NCBI RefSeq assembly: GCF_910596095.1
Contig: NC_056539.1
Span: 2,645,001 to 2,709,000 of the forward strand
From: Thunnus maccoyii
Taxonomy: Eukaryota > Chordata > Actinopteri > Scombriformes > Scombridae
DNA length: 64,000 nt
Direction: 5' to 3'
The notes under the pieces were generated by a model, which was given only the letters and a program-made list of their open reading frames with translations, made no database searches and was not told the origin of the DNA. Both the position numbers and the translations under genes were made by a program. Numbering within the stretch: position 1 is the first letter of the stretch; every line of letters starts with the position of its first letter. Below, in pieces: positions 11,775 to 24,073 of the stretch.

Positions 11775-14612
11775 TTAAAGGGGACCTATTATGCTTTTCC
11801 TTGTTTTCAGTCATATATATAATATTACAGTGTCAGATGTTGATGTTAAAAGTGGCCAACATGTCAAATAATGAGGTAAACGTATGTAGCAGTAATCCCT
11901 GTGAGCAAAAAGCACCAGCTTCAGACTGCGCTTGGTTTCAAATGTTTTTTTCAACTTTCAGCCCAACCCAACGTCAGCTTGCTCCACACACAGCATGCAA
12001 GTTCACTGCTCTGCTCCACTAACATTATGGCATTTTTCCATTGTTTTGGGGGTATCACGCCGAGCCATGATTCAAATCGAACTGGTACACTGAGTGTTTT
12101 TCCATTACACAGGAGGGCAAAGTAAAATAAGTAGTTTACCTGTTGGAGGTGTGCTGGTCATCTGCAGCTCTTCATCAAACATCATCATCACTGTGGCTGT
12201 TTCTGTTTATACTTTTCCTCCCTGCGTCATTTCTAACTGATCCGCTGAAGAAGTAGCTCCAAATATCTCCATATGTTGTTTTGACCGTTTTTTAGTGCTG
12301 CCAATGAAGCCTTGCTAATTTGGTGAGGAACACATTTCACCTCCCGTAAATACTTCACAATAAAAGTCTCCCATTATTAGGTCATTTAAAAGCTTTCAAC
12401 TGGAAGTAGATTCTGATACATGCTGCCTGTGCCTGCTGCTTGGCAGCTTCCAGAAAGCTGTCTTGTCAGAACAGAGTGGGCTCATCAGGAGGGGGGCCTT
12501 ATAGAGACAGGAGCTCAAGTGGACTGTCAAGAGACAGAAACTGTACTGAAGGGCTACATGAAAGGCCAATATAACATAAATAAGGACTTTTGGCTGAACT
12601 GGCCACAGACCAGCCCTTTAACCATGACTGTCCACGAGTGAATGAATGAGTGAGTGCCTGAGTGAACGATAAAGTTACACCATTGGTTGGCTGGCCGAGT
12701 GTTGGAGTTTCCCCTTTGGCTGTTGCTCTTTCAAAATGAATCAGTGCAAGATGATGGAAGTGGAAGACAGCAGTGTGACACAGACTCAGTTCCAGTGTTG
12801 AATGCAGTGAAGTCGGCTAAACCGGTTTAAACAGATGCATACCAGTTTCTCTACCGTCTCCTCCTCTATTGTCCAGTGTGATCAACTCTCCGGCTGACAG
12901 CGCTGTCAGCAGCCGGCAGGATGCTCTGTGGTGCATCTCGATTTTATAACTGAACTAATACCAGGACACAAGCTTTTTATTTCTCTGATGTTATCACATG
13001 TGACGTCATGATTGACTGTAACAAATTGGCCACAATTTCACACATTGACCATACACGATCCAGCCATATACTAGGTTTTGACCTGAGGTCTCATTTATAA
13101 CCGTTGCGTATGCGTGTGCACATTTTCCTTGGCTGGAGAATATGTATGTATACATACGCGTATGTAAACTCTGACCCATGCGTACGAACATTTTGGAGAC
13201 GGGTGCAATCGACGACGCAGATGGTGAGGTGGTGAATTGAAGCCAGATTGTATAATAATCCTCTCACACATTTAATTTCACTTAATATCAAACATTATAG
13301 ATCCACGTTATCATAAACATTCAAAGCAGCAGTGTTATCTGTACTTAGGCTTGTTGTGAGCTATAATTATTCCGTAAGTATCTTTATCAAGATATAACCC
13401 AACTCAGATCTTAAAGTCCACTCAACATTTAATCAGCGTTGTCTCACCCGGAGCGCAAAGGAGAAAGTCAGTTGTGGAGCAGCGCAGCAACTGCTCAAAT
13501 GAATGATGTCAGGATGTGGCAACTGGCTTTCCTTTCTCTGATATTAGCTAAGTGTGAATATAGCCAACTGATTCATTTTCACCTCAGCAACGTTAACTAA
13601 CTGATGAAATTATCATCACCGATTGTAGAAATCCAAGATGACATCAAATAACTTAAACAAACGTAACTAAAAAAAATATTTGCAGGACAGAGCATTAATA
13701 GATTTCTAATATTTTGTTATACTGTGCATATATCACCGTATATATCACTGTGTTGTCAAGCGCAGAGACACTGGAGACACTGCGGTGGCTGCCACACACA
13801 CACTCTGCCTTCTCCAGTCACCTCACTGCCACATCTTCACCACCTGCACTCACTGTGTAAATTAGAGAAACACCTGTTTGCTGGATTTTGGAGTAAATAT
13901 AAATGAATACAGTGTTTATTGTATTGTAGATATTGAGTGTGTGGTGTAAAAACTACTTATAGCCTACTGGTTTACTGGGAGCTGGCCCTCTGCAGGTTGT
14001 GGTAAACATTTAACCAGAGATGTCTGATTTTACGATCCTCTGGAATGTTTACTGAAGTTGTATATGGTTGTTTTGGGTTACACACATAATTTCAAGACGT
14101 CCGAAATTGGGGAAATAAAACTGTAAAATTCTGTTCATGTCTGTTGTGGTCCTTCCTCTGCTGCTGCTGAGCGCAAGTGACGAGAGGGTCCAATACACTG
14201 ACTCTCGACACTGATCGGCTAGGCGTCTAAAGACAGAGTGAGTGACTGGTGCGGCGAAAGAAAACTATGTACATCAATATTCATGAATGCTTTTGCATCG
14301 ACCATTTATAGTTTAATGTAACCGTGTAGAGGGCGGGATATGAGACTGATCAATGTGCGCACATTTTCAGGTGGACTATGATTTATAGAGGGAAATATAC
14401 ATGCATTCATGCGTACCCACAATTTATAAATCAGATTATTTTTTGGCGCACGCCATTCTCAGCTTTCTTTCATATAGACTTTTAGTTTGGATCCTACGCA
14501 CTGTTTTATAAATGAGACCCCTGGTCTTGCTTTAACTGTGAATCATGCAAAGCAGTGGAGTCCAAAAATAAAACAATGAGAGCTGGAAATGAGCATAGTG
14601 GGTCCTCTTTAA
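11775..14612. mobile_element. TTAA-flanked non-autonomous transposon, Kolobok-like, with nested insertion
   Basis: It is flanked by TTAA at 11775-11778 and 14609-14612. The ends are inverted repeats: AGGGGACCTATTATGC at the left, and GCATAGTGGGTCCTCT at the right, whose complement agrees at 13 of 16 positions. Interrupted LINE coding sequence lies on both sides, which fixes the limits independently. TTAA duplication occurs in the piggyBac and Kolobok superfamilies; the A/G start argues for Kolobok. No transposase is encoded. Much of the 2.8 kb is a second element (13084-14521); another piece around 12010-12120 has a repeated TTTTTCCATT word. A second, partial copy of the left end is at 26.69 kb. 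Confidence 0.75.
13084..14521. mobile_element. 1.4 kb inverted-repeat element nested in the TTAA transposon
   Basis: The left end reads AGGTCTCATTTATAACCGTT (13087) and then GCGTATGCG. The right end is the complement of GGGTCTCATTTATAAAACAG and then TGCGTAGG (14492-14520). Inside, CGTATG/CATACG words recur near both ends. No long reading frame resembles a transposase, so it is a non-autonomous DNA transposon. No convincing target duplication could be chosen because flanks and ends are partly palindromic. Superfamily unassigned. Confidence 0.65.
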
Positions 14613-14760
14613 TAAATGCAAGGACAGACGATGGTGTACATGATTTAGATGTAAAATTTCTTAGAATTGTTGTCAATTTAATTGCTGTTCCTGTCTGTCA
14701 TGTTACTAATTTGAGTATAGAAAAATTAATCTGTCCAGAGGCATGGAATATAGCAGTGCT
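14613..14760 (+). pseudogene. continuation of the interrupted LINE (RT N-terminal region)
   Basis: Directly after the right TTAA the frame reads INARTDDGVHDLDVKFLRIV, then LIAVPVCHVTNLSIEKLICPEAWNIA. This is the segment just before the RT fingers in the same kind of LINE as at 11040-11774, which ends with TTTDVTVA. The two halves are thus one element separated by 2.8 kb. After PEAWNIA the similarity ends, although the frame stays open to 14878. Confidence 0.75.
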
Positions 14761-14889
14761 GACTGCACACAGTCTGTCTACACTTTCTTCTTGTGTCTAT
14801 CCTCCTCAGGGATGTCACTGGCTGTTCCCAATTGGGAGACAAAGAAAAAATGTAATTTTTCTTAGTATTACCCAATGAATAAAGTGTTT

Positions 14890-16950
14890 TGAAGGTGCAA
14901 ATGGTACAGTAGGGGTACAAAACTGACTTGTAGGAAAGGGTACGTTAATGTACTTTCGAGGCACTGTCCAAATGACAAGCTCTATGTTGTGTGAATCCTG
15001 GATTTTTTTCTCTCTGCGTGGCTTACCCTACTAATGTCATCAGGCTGTGGAAACTGGTGGGATGACAGTAGCAAGAATTTAATATGGTTCGATCAAAGGG
15101 TAAATTGTAAATGTTAAAATTACCTTGCCTGATATGTGTTAATATAAAAGTTTACCAATTTAAAATGTTCAATTAAATGAACCACTGCAGCCTATTCTTA
15201 CCTCTTTCAATGTACCATGGTAGTGGAAAAACAATCTATGTCAGTGATGGTCGTGTGTGTGTGTGCTCGCCTGTGTTTTTGTGCCTAGCAGGGGATACAG
15301 GTGCAGGAACACGTAGAAATAAATAGTCACCCTTTTGACAGTTTAATTCTGTATCCTTGGTCAACAAATGACTGATCCTAGTTATTAAAGGTCCAATGAA
15401 TAAATGTTTTACTGCCCCAAACCACAAAGTGACCATAAAATCTGTGGGTGTTGATAGGATTGCTGATCAATACCAATTTAATTTCATTTTCAGGATCCTC
15501 AGTAAATCCAACTGGAACAGCAGCTATTCTTGCTGGCTTCCAGAAAACAAATAAGTTAAAAAGATAGGCCATAATGTAAATAAATAGCAGTGGTTTGATC
15601 ATTCAACCAGTCAACAGATTTAAATGAGATTTCTAGTTTTTAAACCTCCACGCTCTCCTTTGTTGATTAAGTGTAAAGTCTTAAAGCAGGTATCTTTACC
15701 TCATGTTCCTCCTTGTGTCCTCTGATTGATTTTGGGGAGAGATTTAAGAAAAGAAAGAGTTACATTTACCCAAAAGGATATCCTCACTTAGTCCACTGTC
15801 ACTTGAAGATGTCAGATACTAACGACATGCAGCTTTCCCAGAAGTCATTATATTGAAAATTTAAAAATAAACAGTAAAATATGATTCATACCATCCTTTA
15901 AAACTGCAGGGTTCCACATGAGCTGCAGTGACCACACAATAAACAGATTTCCAGTGAAGAGGTGTTGTCATCTGATAAAAGACTTCAATATGTACATGCA
16001 TGTTAGTTCGCTCCTCTGGAGGCCTCCTCTGTCCTCGTCTCCTCTGAGGTGCATTTAGAAGAATGGAACATCTTCATTCATGGTGGTCCTTGATCAGTTT
16101 CTAAGTCACAGGCTGGAGGACAGAGGAGCTAGGAGTCTGGGAAGCATAATTAGCAAAATGAAAGACCAGAATTGAAAACAGTGAGTGTCAGCAAAATCAA
16201 TTTATTTCAATGGAATCGCTTTTGGGGGCAAAATAAATTAGTGCAAATTTTAGCAAGTTCATTTTCAACTTTAGTGAACTTTGGCATGTAAATTTGTGCA
16301 ATTGACCTTCAGGAACAAAGGGAACAAAGAGCTGAAGAGGCCAAAATGGAGTAAACTATCTCAGCCAATTAGCTTTCTTGCACCATTCACTTTTATTGAA
16401 CTTCCTCTATCGGAGTATAAACTCTTCCACAAAAGAGGAATGGTTTGCAGAGTCGATGGGCTGATAGAGATTTTGAGTGGACTGAACTTATTGTCCCCTT
16501 GGGGGCTGAGCTAACAAGCTTGCAAACTGACAGTTAGCAAGCTCTCTAGCGCAGAAGGCTTTTGTCCCCCTTCAATTACTCTTTGTTGACTGAGATGGTG
16601 TAGAATCCTGACAACAAAATGCCAGGGGGGAGTAAACGGCCCAGTACAGAGAAGACATCAACCCAATGATGGGAAAGCTCAGACACTTCAAGACATTGCT
16701 AAACCACTGGGGACCATCACGAGACCATCTCTGAAGAGGGATATGAATAACCAGGTTTCTCATGTTCCATGTAAATGCCATAAATAACAGTGGTTACCAC
16801 CTCATATACAACCACATGACTGAAGTTCCATGATGACCACTGAGCAAATTCCATATGTTGATGAAGACTGTGAGATGTGGTTGAAAGTTGTAAGCATGTG
16901 AGTCTACCTAGAATTAAAATTATTTTGTCAAACTATTTATACCTATACTA
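14890..16950. other. no gene recognised
   Basis: AT-rich DNA with no recognisable protein or repeat. Short open frames here lack any family motif and are treated as chance. Confidence 0.4.
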
Positions 16951-16958
16951 TTTAACAT

Positions 16959-17479
16959 AAGGACTGTATATAAATATGGACGTTATGACAGCTCCCCAGA
17001 AGTGAAGCCAGAACATCTCGATCACTCCCCAGTGGCTGGCTGCAGTATAGGTTATATGTCCCCCCCCCTCCTTGTTAGTGGATGGGACATGAGCCAAACT
17101 AAAAAATCAAGTACACATCAAATAAATTTTTCCCAAAGATGGTTTCTGTCATTTCAGGTAGTTCTTATCATGCTGATGTTTGTCCAAGTGCTCATTTTTC
17201 TTATAAACTTGTTTTTAATTAGACGATATAGAAAGGGAGCCTGACGTCATGATTGACAGCTGTGACAACCGCTCTCAAACCTCCATCAGGCTGCGGAACG
17301 GCTGCGGGGGCGTGTTCCGTGGGCCGTCATCCCGCCGCCCAACTCTACTGCGCAGACTCTGGCTCCAAATGACGTCACACAAGAAAGACGGCAGCTCCCA
17401 GAAAGGAGACATTTTGGCTTCACTTTTCCATAGCGGTAGGAAGTTGAGAGATGTTGTCCATATTTATATACAGTCTATG
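16959..17479. mobile_element. non-autonomous DNA transposon with CATAGACTG-type ends
   Basis: The left end is GGACTGTATATAAATATGGA (16961) and the right end GTCCATATTTATATACAGTC (17456), perfect inverted repeats over 20 bp. Target duplication: TTTAACAT lies just left of the element and again at 17480-17487. The last three bases may belong to the terminal repeat, so the true duplication is between 5 and 8 bp; this leaves hAT likely but not certain. The interior contains CpG-rich GTCATCCCGCCGCCC-type sequence and TGACGTCA-like sites. The ends are those of the repeat family seen at 1, 10.9, 54.4 and 56.4 kb. Confidence 0.8.
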
Positions 17480-17489
17480 TTTAACATCA

Positions 17490-18020
17490 GTAAAAGTTAC
17501 TTTATCCCAGTCTGATAGTCTGATCTAGCAATCCTCGGACATAATAAATCACATTTACGCGATTCACCCAATCCAAGAGTCCAATATCATTAAAAATAAT
17601 AAAAAAAAGCTTCTCTCCTACACCTTCATTAACTCCTTTACAAGCATCCCATTTATAAAGATGCCTATTTAATGAATTCAATTTCCCCTTGGGTTAGAAA
17701 TAATAATTATGTGTGAAATTCATTAAAGATATATTTCCATCCCATGACAGCAGCACAAGATGTGTCTTGTAACACAGCAGGACTGCATGAAAAAAGAGTA
17801 ATTTTACTCATCATTAGTCTTAATAGCCAACACTGTTATTGTGGTTTCTTTATTCATCCAGGATGTAAACAGGAGGGTTTATTAGAAACAAACTAGAGTC
17901 TACACTTGATGAGTACATTTTTATCACTGGCTGGTTGTGTTTGTGTGTTGAATTCAAGCTTTGCACTGGAAACATTACTACATAAGTAGTACTGTATGTG
18001 TAAAATTTGTATGTAGTATG
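17490..18020. other. no gene recognised
   Basis: AT-rich DNA without supported features. Confidence 0.4.
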
Positions 18021-18029
18021 TACTATGTG

Positions 18030-18706
18030 CAGTATTGGGAATAACGCGTTACAAAGTAAGGCATTACTGTAATTCCACTACTTTTGGTGGTAACTAGTGA
18101 TGTAACTAATAACTCTTTCAAATCAAATAATGCAGTTACAATTACTAAAATTTAAATGGACTCGTTAATCATAACTTTTGTCTTACGTGAAAATAGTGGA
18201 CATCTGCAGAGGATAGCAGACAAACACAAACAACATCATCTAACTTTACCATGTCTCAGAGCCGCCTTATAAAGTCCACATCATTGTAACCAACTCGTGG
18301 TAAAACATAAGCCTTCTCTCTGATGTTATATATATATATATATATATGTTATATATTGTAAATAATACCTGTTACTGAATTGCTGCTGCTAATCCTGGTT
18401 TGAGTTATGGATCTGCAGTGAAACCCGGAGCAGACTTTTGAGTTGTATTTCTTTTATGTTTGTGAAACTGGATTGAACTGAACTGATTTGGGGTTGCGGG
18501 GAAAACAAAATGGAGCATTTATGGAGTGGATTGAACTCTGAGATTGTGGGACAAGTTACACTTTTGCATTAAAAGTAACATAAAAGTTACTTTCCCTAGT
18601 AACTAACTACTTTTTATATGCGGTGATTGGTAAAGGAATTCAATTACTTTTTGAGAGAAGTAACTAGTAACTGTATCTAATTACAAATTTTCAATAACCA
18701 ACACTG
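18030..18706. mobile_element. hAT-type non-autonomous element with intact 8-bp duplication
   Basis: The left end is CAGTATTGGGAATAACGCG; the right end, read inward on the minus strand, is CAGTGTTGGTTATTGAAAA. Both are the CAGTGTTGGG-type termini of a widespread vertebrate hAT family, with GTAACTAGTAACT-like words inside both ends. ACTATGTG directly flanks both sides (18022-18029 and 18707-18714), a perfect 8-bp target duplication. The 677-bp element has no coding capacity and contains a (TA)n run at 18326-18347. Confidence 0.92.
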
Positions 18707-18714
18707 ACTATGTG

Positions 18715-20060
18715 TAAGCTCAAGAGTCTACAGCCACTCAAGAATCTACAGCTATCCTAGTGGCTCTGGCAGGTTATAACTCTCATTGCAAAGAAAACCA
18801 AGCTGTAAGATAGATAAAGTTTCTGATGCTTAGCAAATATAAAAGCAAAAAGCAAAAGTTAAAACTGCCCAGAGAGTGGTGTCAGGGTAAAGGTTTGGCA
18901 AACTATATCAAAACAGTTCACCATGTTGTGACCATGAAAGGATTAAGAGATCCTGACCTAAAATTTTAGCTCAGTGTGAAATCTCTCTCTCTCCTCAGTT
19001 CTGTTTTTTCCAAGGGAAAATTCTTTTTCTTTTAGGGAAAATTCTAACCCTAATAATCAGTCTTTCTTAGGCCCAAGCTTTTGAAAGAAACGTCATCTAT
19101 GCTCTTATTAGTACAGTACATCAGGTCTTTACTACTGTAACACCTTGTTTACCTGCCTCAGCAAATCTTCTCCATCATGAATTCATTGCTCCAAACTTTG
19201 CAGTGAGGCTTTTAATGATACGAAAGGTTTGGTCATATTTCAGTATGGACACAGAAGTGGGACAGCTGTGGGCGTGCACACACTTCTATACATACAGTAC
19301 TCCAACTGGGTGTCAACTGGGCCATTTGTGTGTCTTTGTACTCCCTTACAGATGAATTTTAAAGATGTAGAAAGCAATGGATCCTCAAGTGTCCATTCTG
19401 CTTTTCTAGCACATGCATAGTGCATGTGCATAGCTCAGTTGTATAGTCCATGTGGTGACACATTTTTGACATGGACCGCTGTGAGGTCATCCTTACAAAT
19501 ACATTCAATAGTTGTTGGGATATTTCAGTCTGGACTAAAGTGGTGGACTGACCAACCAAACTGTTGATTGACCAATATTACCAATCTGCACAGCTAGCGT
19601 GGTTTAAAATCCAATGTTCTTCCTCAGTAGTACATTTAATTACTTAAAGAGCTGTAAAATATACCTGTACTGTTCTTATTGTGACTTAGAAAGGATCTGC
19701 TAGAGCTTAGTCATTCTTCATAGTCTGATTGTACATTATAACAATATGTTAAAATAAGACTATGTAACGTTTGAAAGGAGAAATGACACAAGCTTCTGTG
19801 TGTCCCAGGAATAACTTGACTTTTACAGTGTTTAATTATAATCAGATGATAAATTGATATTTTAAAAAGCAATTATAATTACTTTTGCATTTTAATGATG
19901 CCATACTGTACATAGTAAAAATCATAAAACATATTTAAATTAGCCAGTTAATAAATTTGGATGATACACTGAGCTACTGTACCTTAATTACCTAAAAATC
20001 AAATTAACTTCAATGCGATTCCATTTTAAAATTCAATTATTACTTGTTATCATTACTACT
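18715..20060. other. no gene recognised
   Basis: AT-rich DNA. Nothing coding. Two similar words, GGGAAAATTCT, occur close together at about 19014 and 19036. Confidence 0.4.
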
Positions 20061-20069
20061 GAATAAGGA

Positions 20070-20280
20070 AAAAGAGTGGGTGTGTGTGATGTGCTGTTGT
20101 GTGTAGCTTTGTATTTTGTACGGTGTGTTCTGTGTGTTTTTTGCTTTGTACTGTTTTTTTGTTGTGCTGTTGTATGTTTTGACTGTGGGGGACTGCACAT
20201 GTAAATTAACTTTGAGCTAACTCCGGTGCAGTGCATCTTTAATGTTAAAAACTGTACACTGTCCCAATAAATAAATACAA
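20070..20280 (+). repeat. LINE-like 3' end with AATAAATAAATAC tail
   Basis: A T/G-rich segment is followed by GTAAATTAACTTTGAGCTAA, GTACACTGTCCC and the terminal AATAAATAAATACAAT. This has the structure of the 3' UTR of a 5'-truncated non-LTR element of a type common in fish. No coding part remains. Confidence 0.55.
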
Positions 20281-20284
20281 TCAA

Positions 20285-22740
20285 AAATCAGTTGGCTAAT
20301 TGAATGATACTTTTATTATTTTTAATTTACCTGGAGTTGATTAATGCCTTATGTAAATGCAAATTTGATTAATCAATTTATAATAGCTTTGTAAAATGTT
20401 TGTATTTATGAATTGATTATAACTAAACATTGTCTATCATTATTCTTGTGGCACACTCCAGACTCCATAGAAAGCTGAATTCATAACCAAGAAACACACT
20501 TGCTTGATTAAGTACTTCTATTATGAATACTAATATTACTACAATATTGCTACACTTGTTACACTACATTTTCAGCATTTTTTAGCATTATCCGGTAAGT
20601 GCATCTTGTTGCCACAGTAGCTGCTGTTCAACTAAAGTTATGTAGATTCATAAATATTTATTTGGATACAACCTGAGTGAAAGCATGGCTGCTGCTTATG
20701 TGACTGTGTATGTGTGGTGCTAAGTAGATGAAGGTGGAAACAGATGTGAAGGGTGTACAGCAGGTCACTTCTCACAGACACTTACCTCTATCAGGTGTAA
20801 TTGGCCAAAGAAAGTGAAAGTGAAACAAATCCACTTTGTTCCTCCCTTCTGGATTGCTCTTGAATAACACACAAACCCTGCTGCCGCTGATTTACAGCAC
20901 ATATGAAGCACACACCAGAGAGCCAGTGTGCACATGTACATACGCAAACATGTACACACATTCACACTCAAGTAAGATAGATGTTAGCTGAGACAAACAG
21001 GCAGCTGCTTTTAAGTGTACAGCTAATTAAAGCATTAAAAATAGCCCAGGTGATAAATGGAATGTCAGAAGGGCTCTTAAGGGGTGTGTGTGTGTGTGTG
21101 TGTTTGTGTATAAGTGTTGACGTAAGGTTTGAGCCACATTGTAGTGAAGGCTAAATAAGAAGAGTCATGTGGGACGTGTGTATGTGTATGTGAGGTGTAT
21201 TGTATTGAACAATGTAACTGCTGCCATTTCATCTGAGAAATTTAATCAAACTGCATGTTTAATCTGATTAAACTAATCTTTAGTGCATTACCTTAATTAA
21301 CTGCAGACCGGGCCACTTCTCAGAGCTGTGTAGTGCTGTATGAGGGGTGCAGTGTTGCTATGAAAAACACAAACACATTTAATGTAAGTTGTGTTTTTTC
21401 CCCCTGCTAGAATGGAGTCTTAAGTGTGCCAATCAATTATAATAGACATATAATTATTTAATCAATTAATATATGCAACAGCTATTTTAAATTGATTCGT
21501 TTTAATGATGCATTGTAAACTTATAGTTTAAATAATTACATTTTTATATACCATGTCTTTTGTAGTGGCTTTGACTTTCTTATGTTGAGGTGATTTATTT
21601 TTATATTATTTTTGGGGGGGAAGGGGGTTCTTCTTTGTCTGACTTACTCCGTGTAGTGTATTCTTCTGTGTTCCATATTTAAATCAGTACCTAATAACAT
21701 AACAAAGTGTTATGTTGCTTTGCATTCTGTTTATTGTGTGCATCTGTGCTGCATGTTTTAATTATCACAAGGTACAGTAGTATAATGATGTCCTGTGACA
21801 TCTTTACTAGAAGTAATATTTCCCTTTTTATGATTGCCCCTCATTCTTATAAACAATTTAATTAATTGTTTTTATCAATTAAGCCCGTCAGTCCAAACTC
21901 AAGTCATTCCCAACTACACAATCAGTGATAAGGCAAGATATTTAACAATCAAAACCCTTATTTTACAGTAGGTATTGGCTAGCCATTGTTTGTTCAATAT
22001 GTTACTATTTCATTAGTTAATGAAACTGTCTGATGGTTGAATTGGCAGTTTTGGTCAGTGCTGCTACACTCTGTTGTATTATGCATGTCTGTTTTCTGAT
22101 TTGATACAAAATAACACTTCTGAGCGATTAAAGTGAGATTTTGTGACAATTTTATAATTAGTTGTGTGTGCACTCAATTCAGACTCAGTGTAACTGGTAT
22201 AAAGCATTTGCATATTTCTAGCTACACTACTAGTGGACATCTGTTGGTGCATGTCAAAATTTACATCATGTGGACCCTCGCAGCTATCATTTTTTGTTGA
22301 AAGTATTATTTGTGCTTACCTCTTTTCACTGTATATACCCAGTACAGTTTGATCAAGGGGAAAATTTGGTCCATGACAACGAGAATGTGTCCAAATGATG
22401 AAAGCTTTCAGACTTGGTTGATTTTGTGACTTTTGATTTATTTCCTCCACTAAGGACTTTATGGAAAGTCGCATTTGTCAGTCTATTTGTGTGTTTGTTA
22501 GTAAGCAGGATATCTCCAAAACATTTTACAGATTTCAGTGAAAATCGTTGGAAAGTTAGGCTATCGGCTAATTTTTGAATCTGAATCTAAATGCATATTT
22601 GAATTATTTTAGTTTAAAGAAGCTGAGTTTAGCTAATAAATCTTCTGAAATGAATGCAAACATTAATCTTCTTTGAAATTAGTGGGAGAAATATTTACTA
22701 ATTAATGCCATCCCTCCCATTGTCCATGAGTGGATCAAGA
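20285..22740. other. no gene; possible conserved non-coding stretch
   Basis: AT-rich DNA with a (GT)n microsatellite at 21083-21102. The segments around 21020-21060 and 21225-21310 carry several TAATTAA/TTAATC words next to moderately complex sequence and could be conserved regulatory elements, but I have no comparison to show it. A (G)8 run lies near 21614. Confidence 0.35.
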
Positions 22741-22789
22741 GTTATTGTTTTTTTGTTTTTTGGGGTTTTTTTAACCTTTATTTATTCAG

Positions 22790-23145
22790 GGGAATTTCTC
22801 TGGATGCCCTGATCACGTTTACATATTTACACATTCACACTTGGAAGCTGCCCAGTACAACCACAGTCTAATCTGCCAGCCACTGAGCAGTTGGGGTTAA
22901 GGGCTGTAGGACATCTTGGATGATTCATGGATAATTCATGGATAAAACAGCCTGTCTTTAATTTCAAACTGAGAGACATGGCGAATGCCTCACCCCTGGA
23001 CCCCGAACTGACCTCTTTGCCAAGCAGGACATTACCCTGAAACTTAAACACTGTGAAAAAATGGAGATTAAACAGTCCTCCTGAGAAACCATTTCTGACC
23101 AATAACTGAATTATGGCCTGAACTAAAAGCATAAATGCCATAAAG
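22790..23145. repeat. dispersed repeat shared with 63.3-63.6 kb
   Basis: Blocks GTCTTTAATTTCAAACTGAG, ACCTCTTTGCCAAGC, AAACACTGTGAAAAAATG and ATTTCTGACCAATAACTGAA occur in the same order and orientation at 63385-63590, with roughly 80% agreement by eye. The upstream part (CTGAGCAGTTGGGGTTAAGG) resembles fish repeat tails that flank many LINEs. No coding capacity. Confidence 0.7.
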
Positions 23146-23149
23146 TCTC

Positions 23150-24035
23150 ACAAAACTCACATTACTGGAGTTTCCCTTAAACCATACCTTAAAAATCCTG
23201 GAAATTAAGAAATTGAATATTCATCAGTAATTAGGTGTGAAAACATTTAAAACACATCAGTTTTATCCAAATTTATATAAAAAAAAAACAGCCTCAAAGA
23301 CATTTCTCTTTGAGCTGGACTCCAGAACTTTCTTAAGACATCTCTTTTCTTTTTTTTTCAACCAAGTATATGCATATTTCAATCTATTACTGGAACAAGT
23401 TTAGTTTGTTTTTGTTTCATTTGTAACATAAAGTCTCATGTCCATGTACAGTATTTTATTTTCAAGTAAAAGCTGAAGTGTGTGAGTGTAGTCACATTAA
23501 ACTTTATTTGGCATTAAACTAAAATTACAAGAAGCCAACCAAAGCTATCTTATGCTTTATCATATATGCTCAATACATTTATCTATTAATAAAGGTCTTC
23601 ATTTATCCTAAAAGTGGTTGATTTTTTCTTTGAGCACAGAAAACAAAGAGGTCATTGTCAGGACAAAAACTTACAGTTTTGAGACTGATTAATTCACCAA
23701 ATTGAGAATCACATTCAAACTTTAATGTTCCCTCCAGACATTAAAGGTTACTTCTAGGAGGTGGTACCCAGACGAGGTTAAGTCTTATATTAATTAAGTG
23801 TTATGTAACTACATGGCCTTGCTCAAGGCAGGGGAATTAGGGAGGGGCAAGCATTGCTTCTTAACTTTCCTCACCCAGATTTATCCTGCTGGTCCAAGGG
23901 ATTGAAGACGGCAAATGAAACCAGTGTATCATTTATGACATGAACATTATTAATGAGGTAAATTAGCCATAGCTTGTCCAACTGATATCTTTGTGAATGT
24001 CAGTAAAGTACACATTTTGCAGAGAGAGATAGAGC

Positions 24036-24073
<38 letters not shown>

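Noticed and set aside
20033-20284. 83-codon minus-strand frame
   Set aside because: It overlaps the LINE-like 3' end and has only low-complexity Thr/His content.
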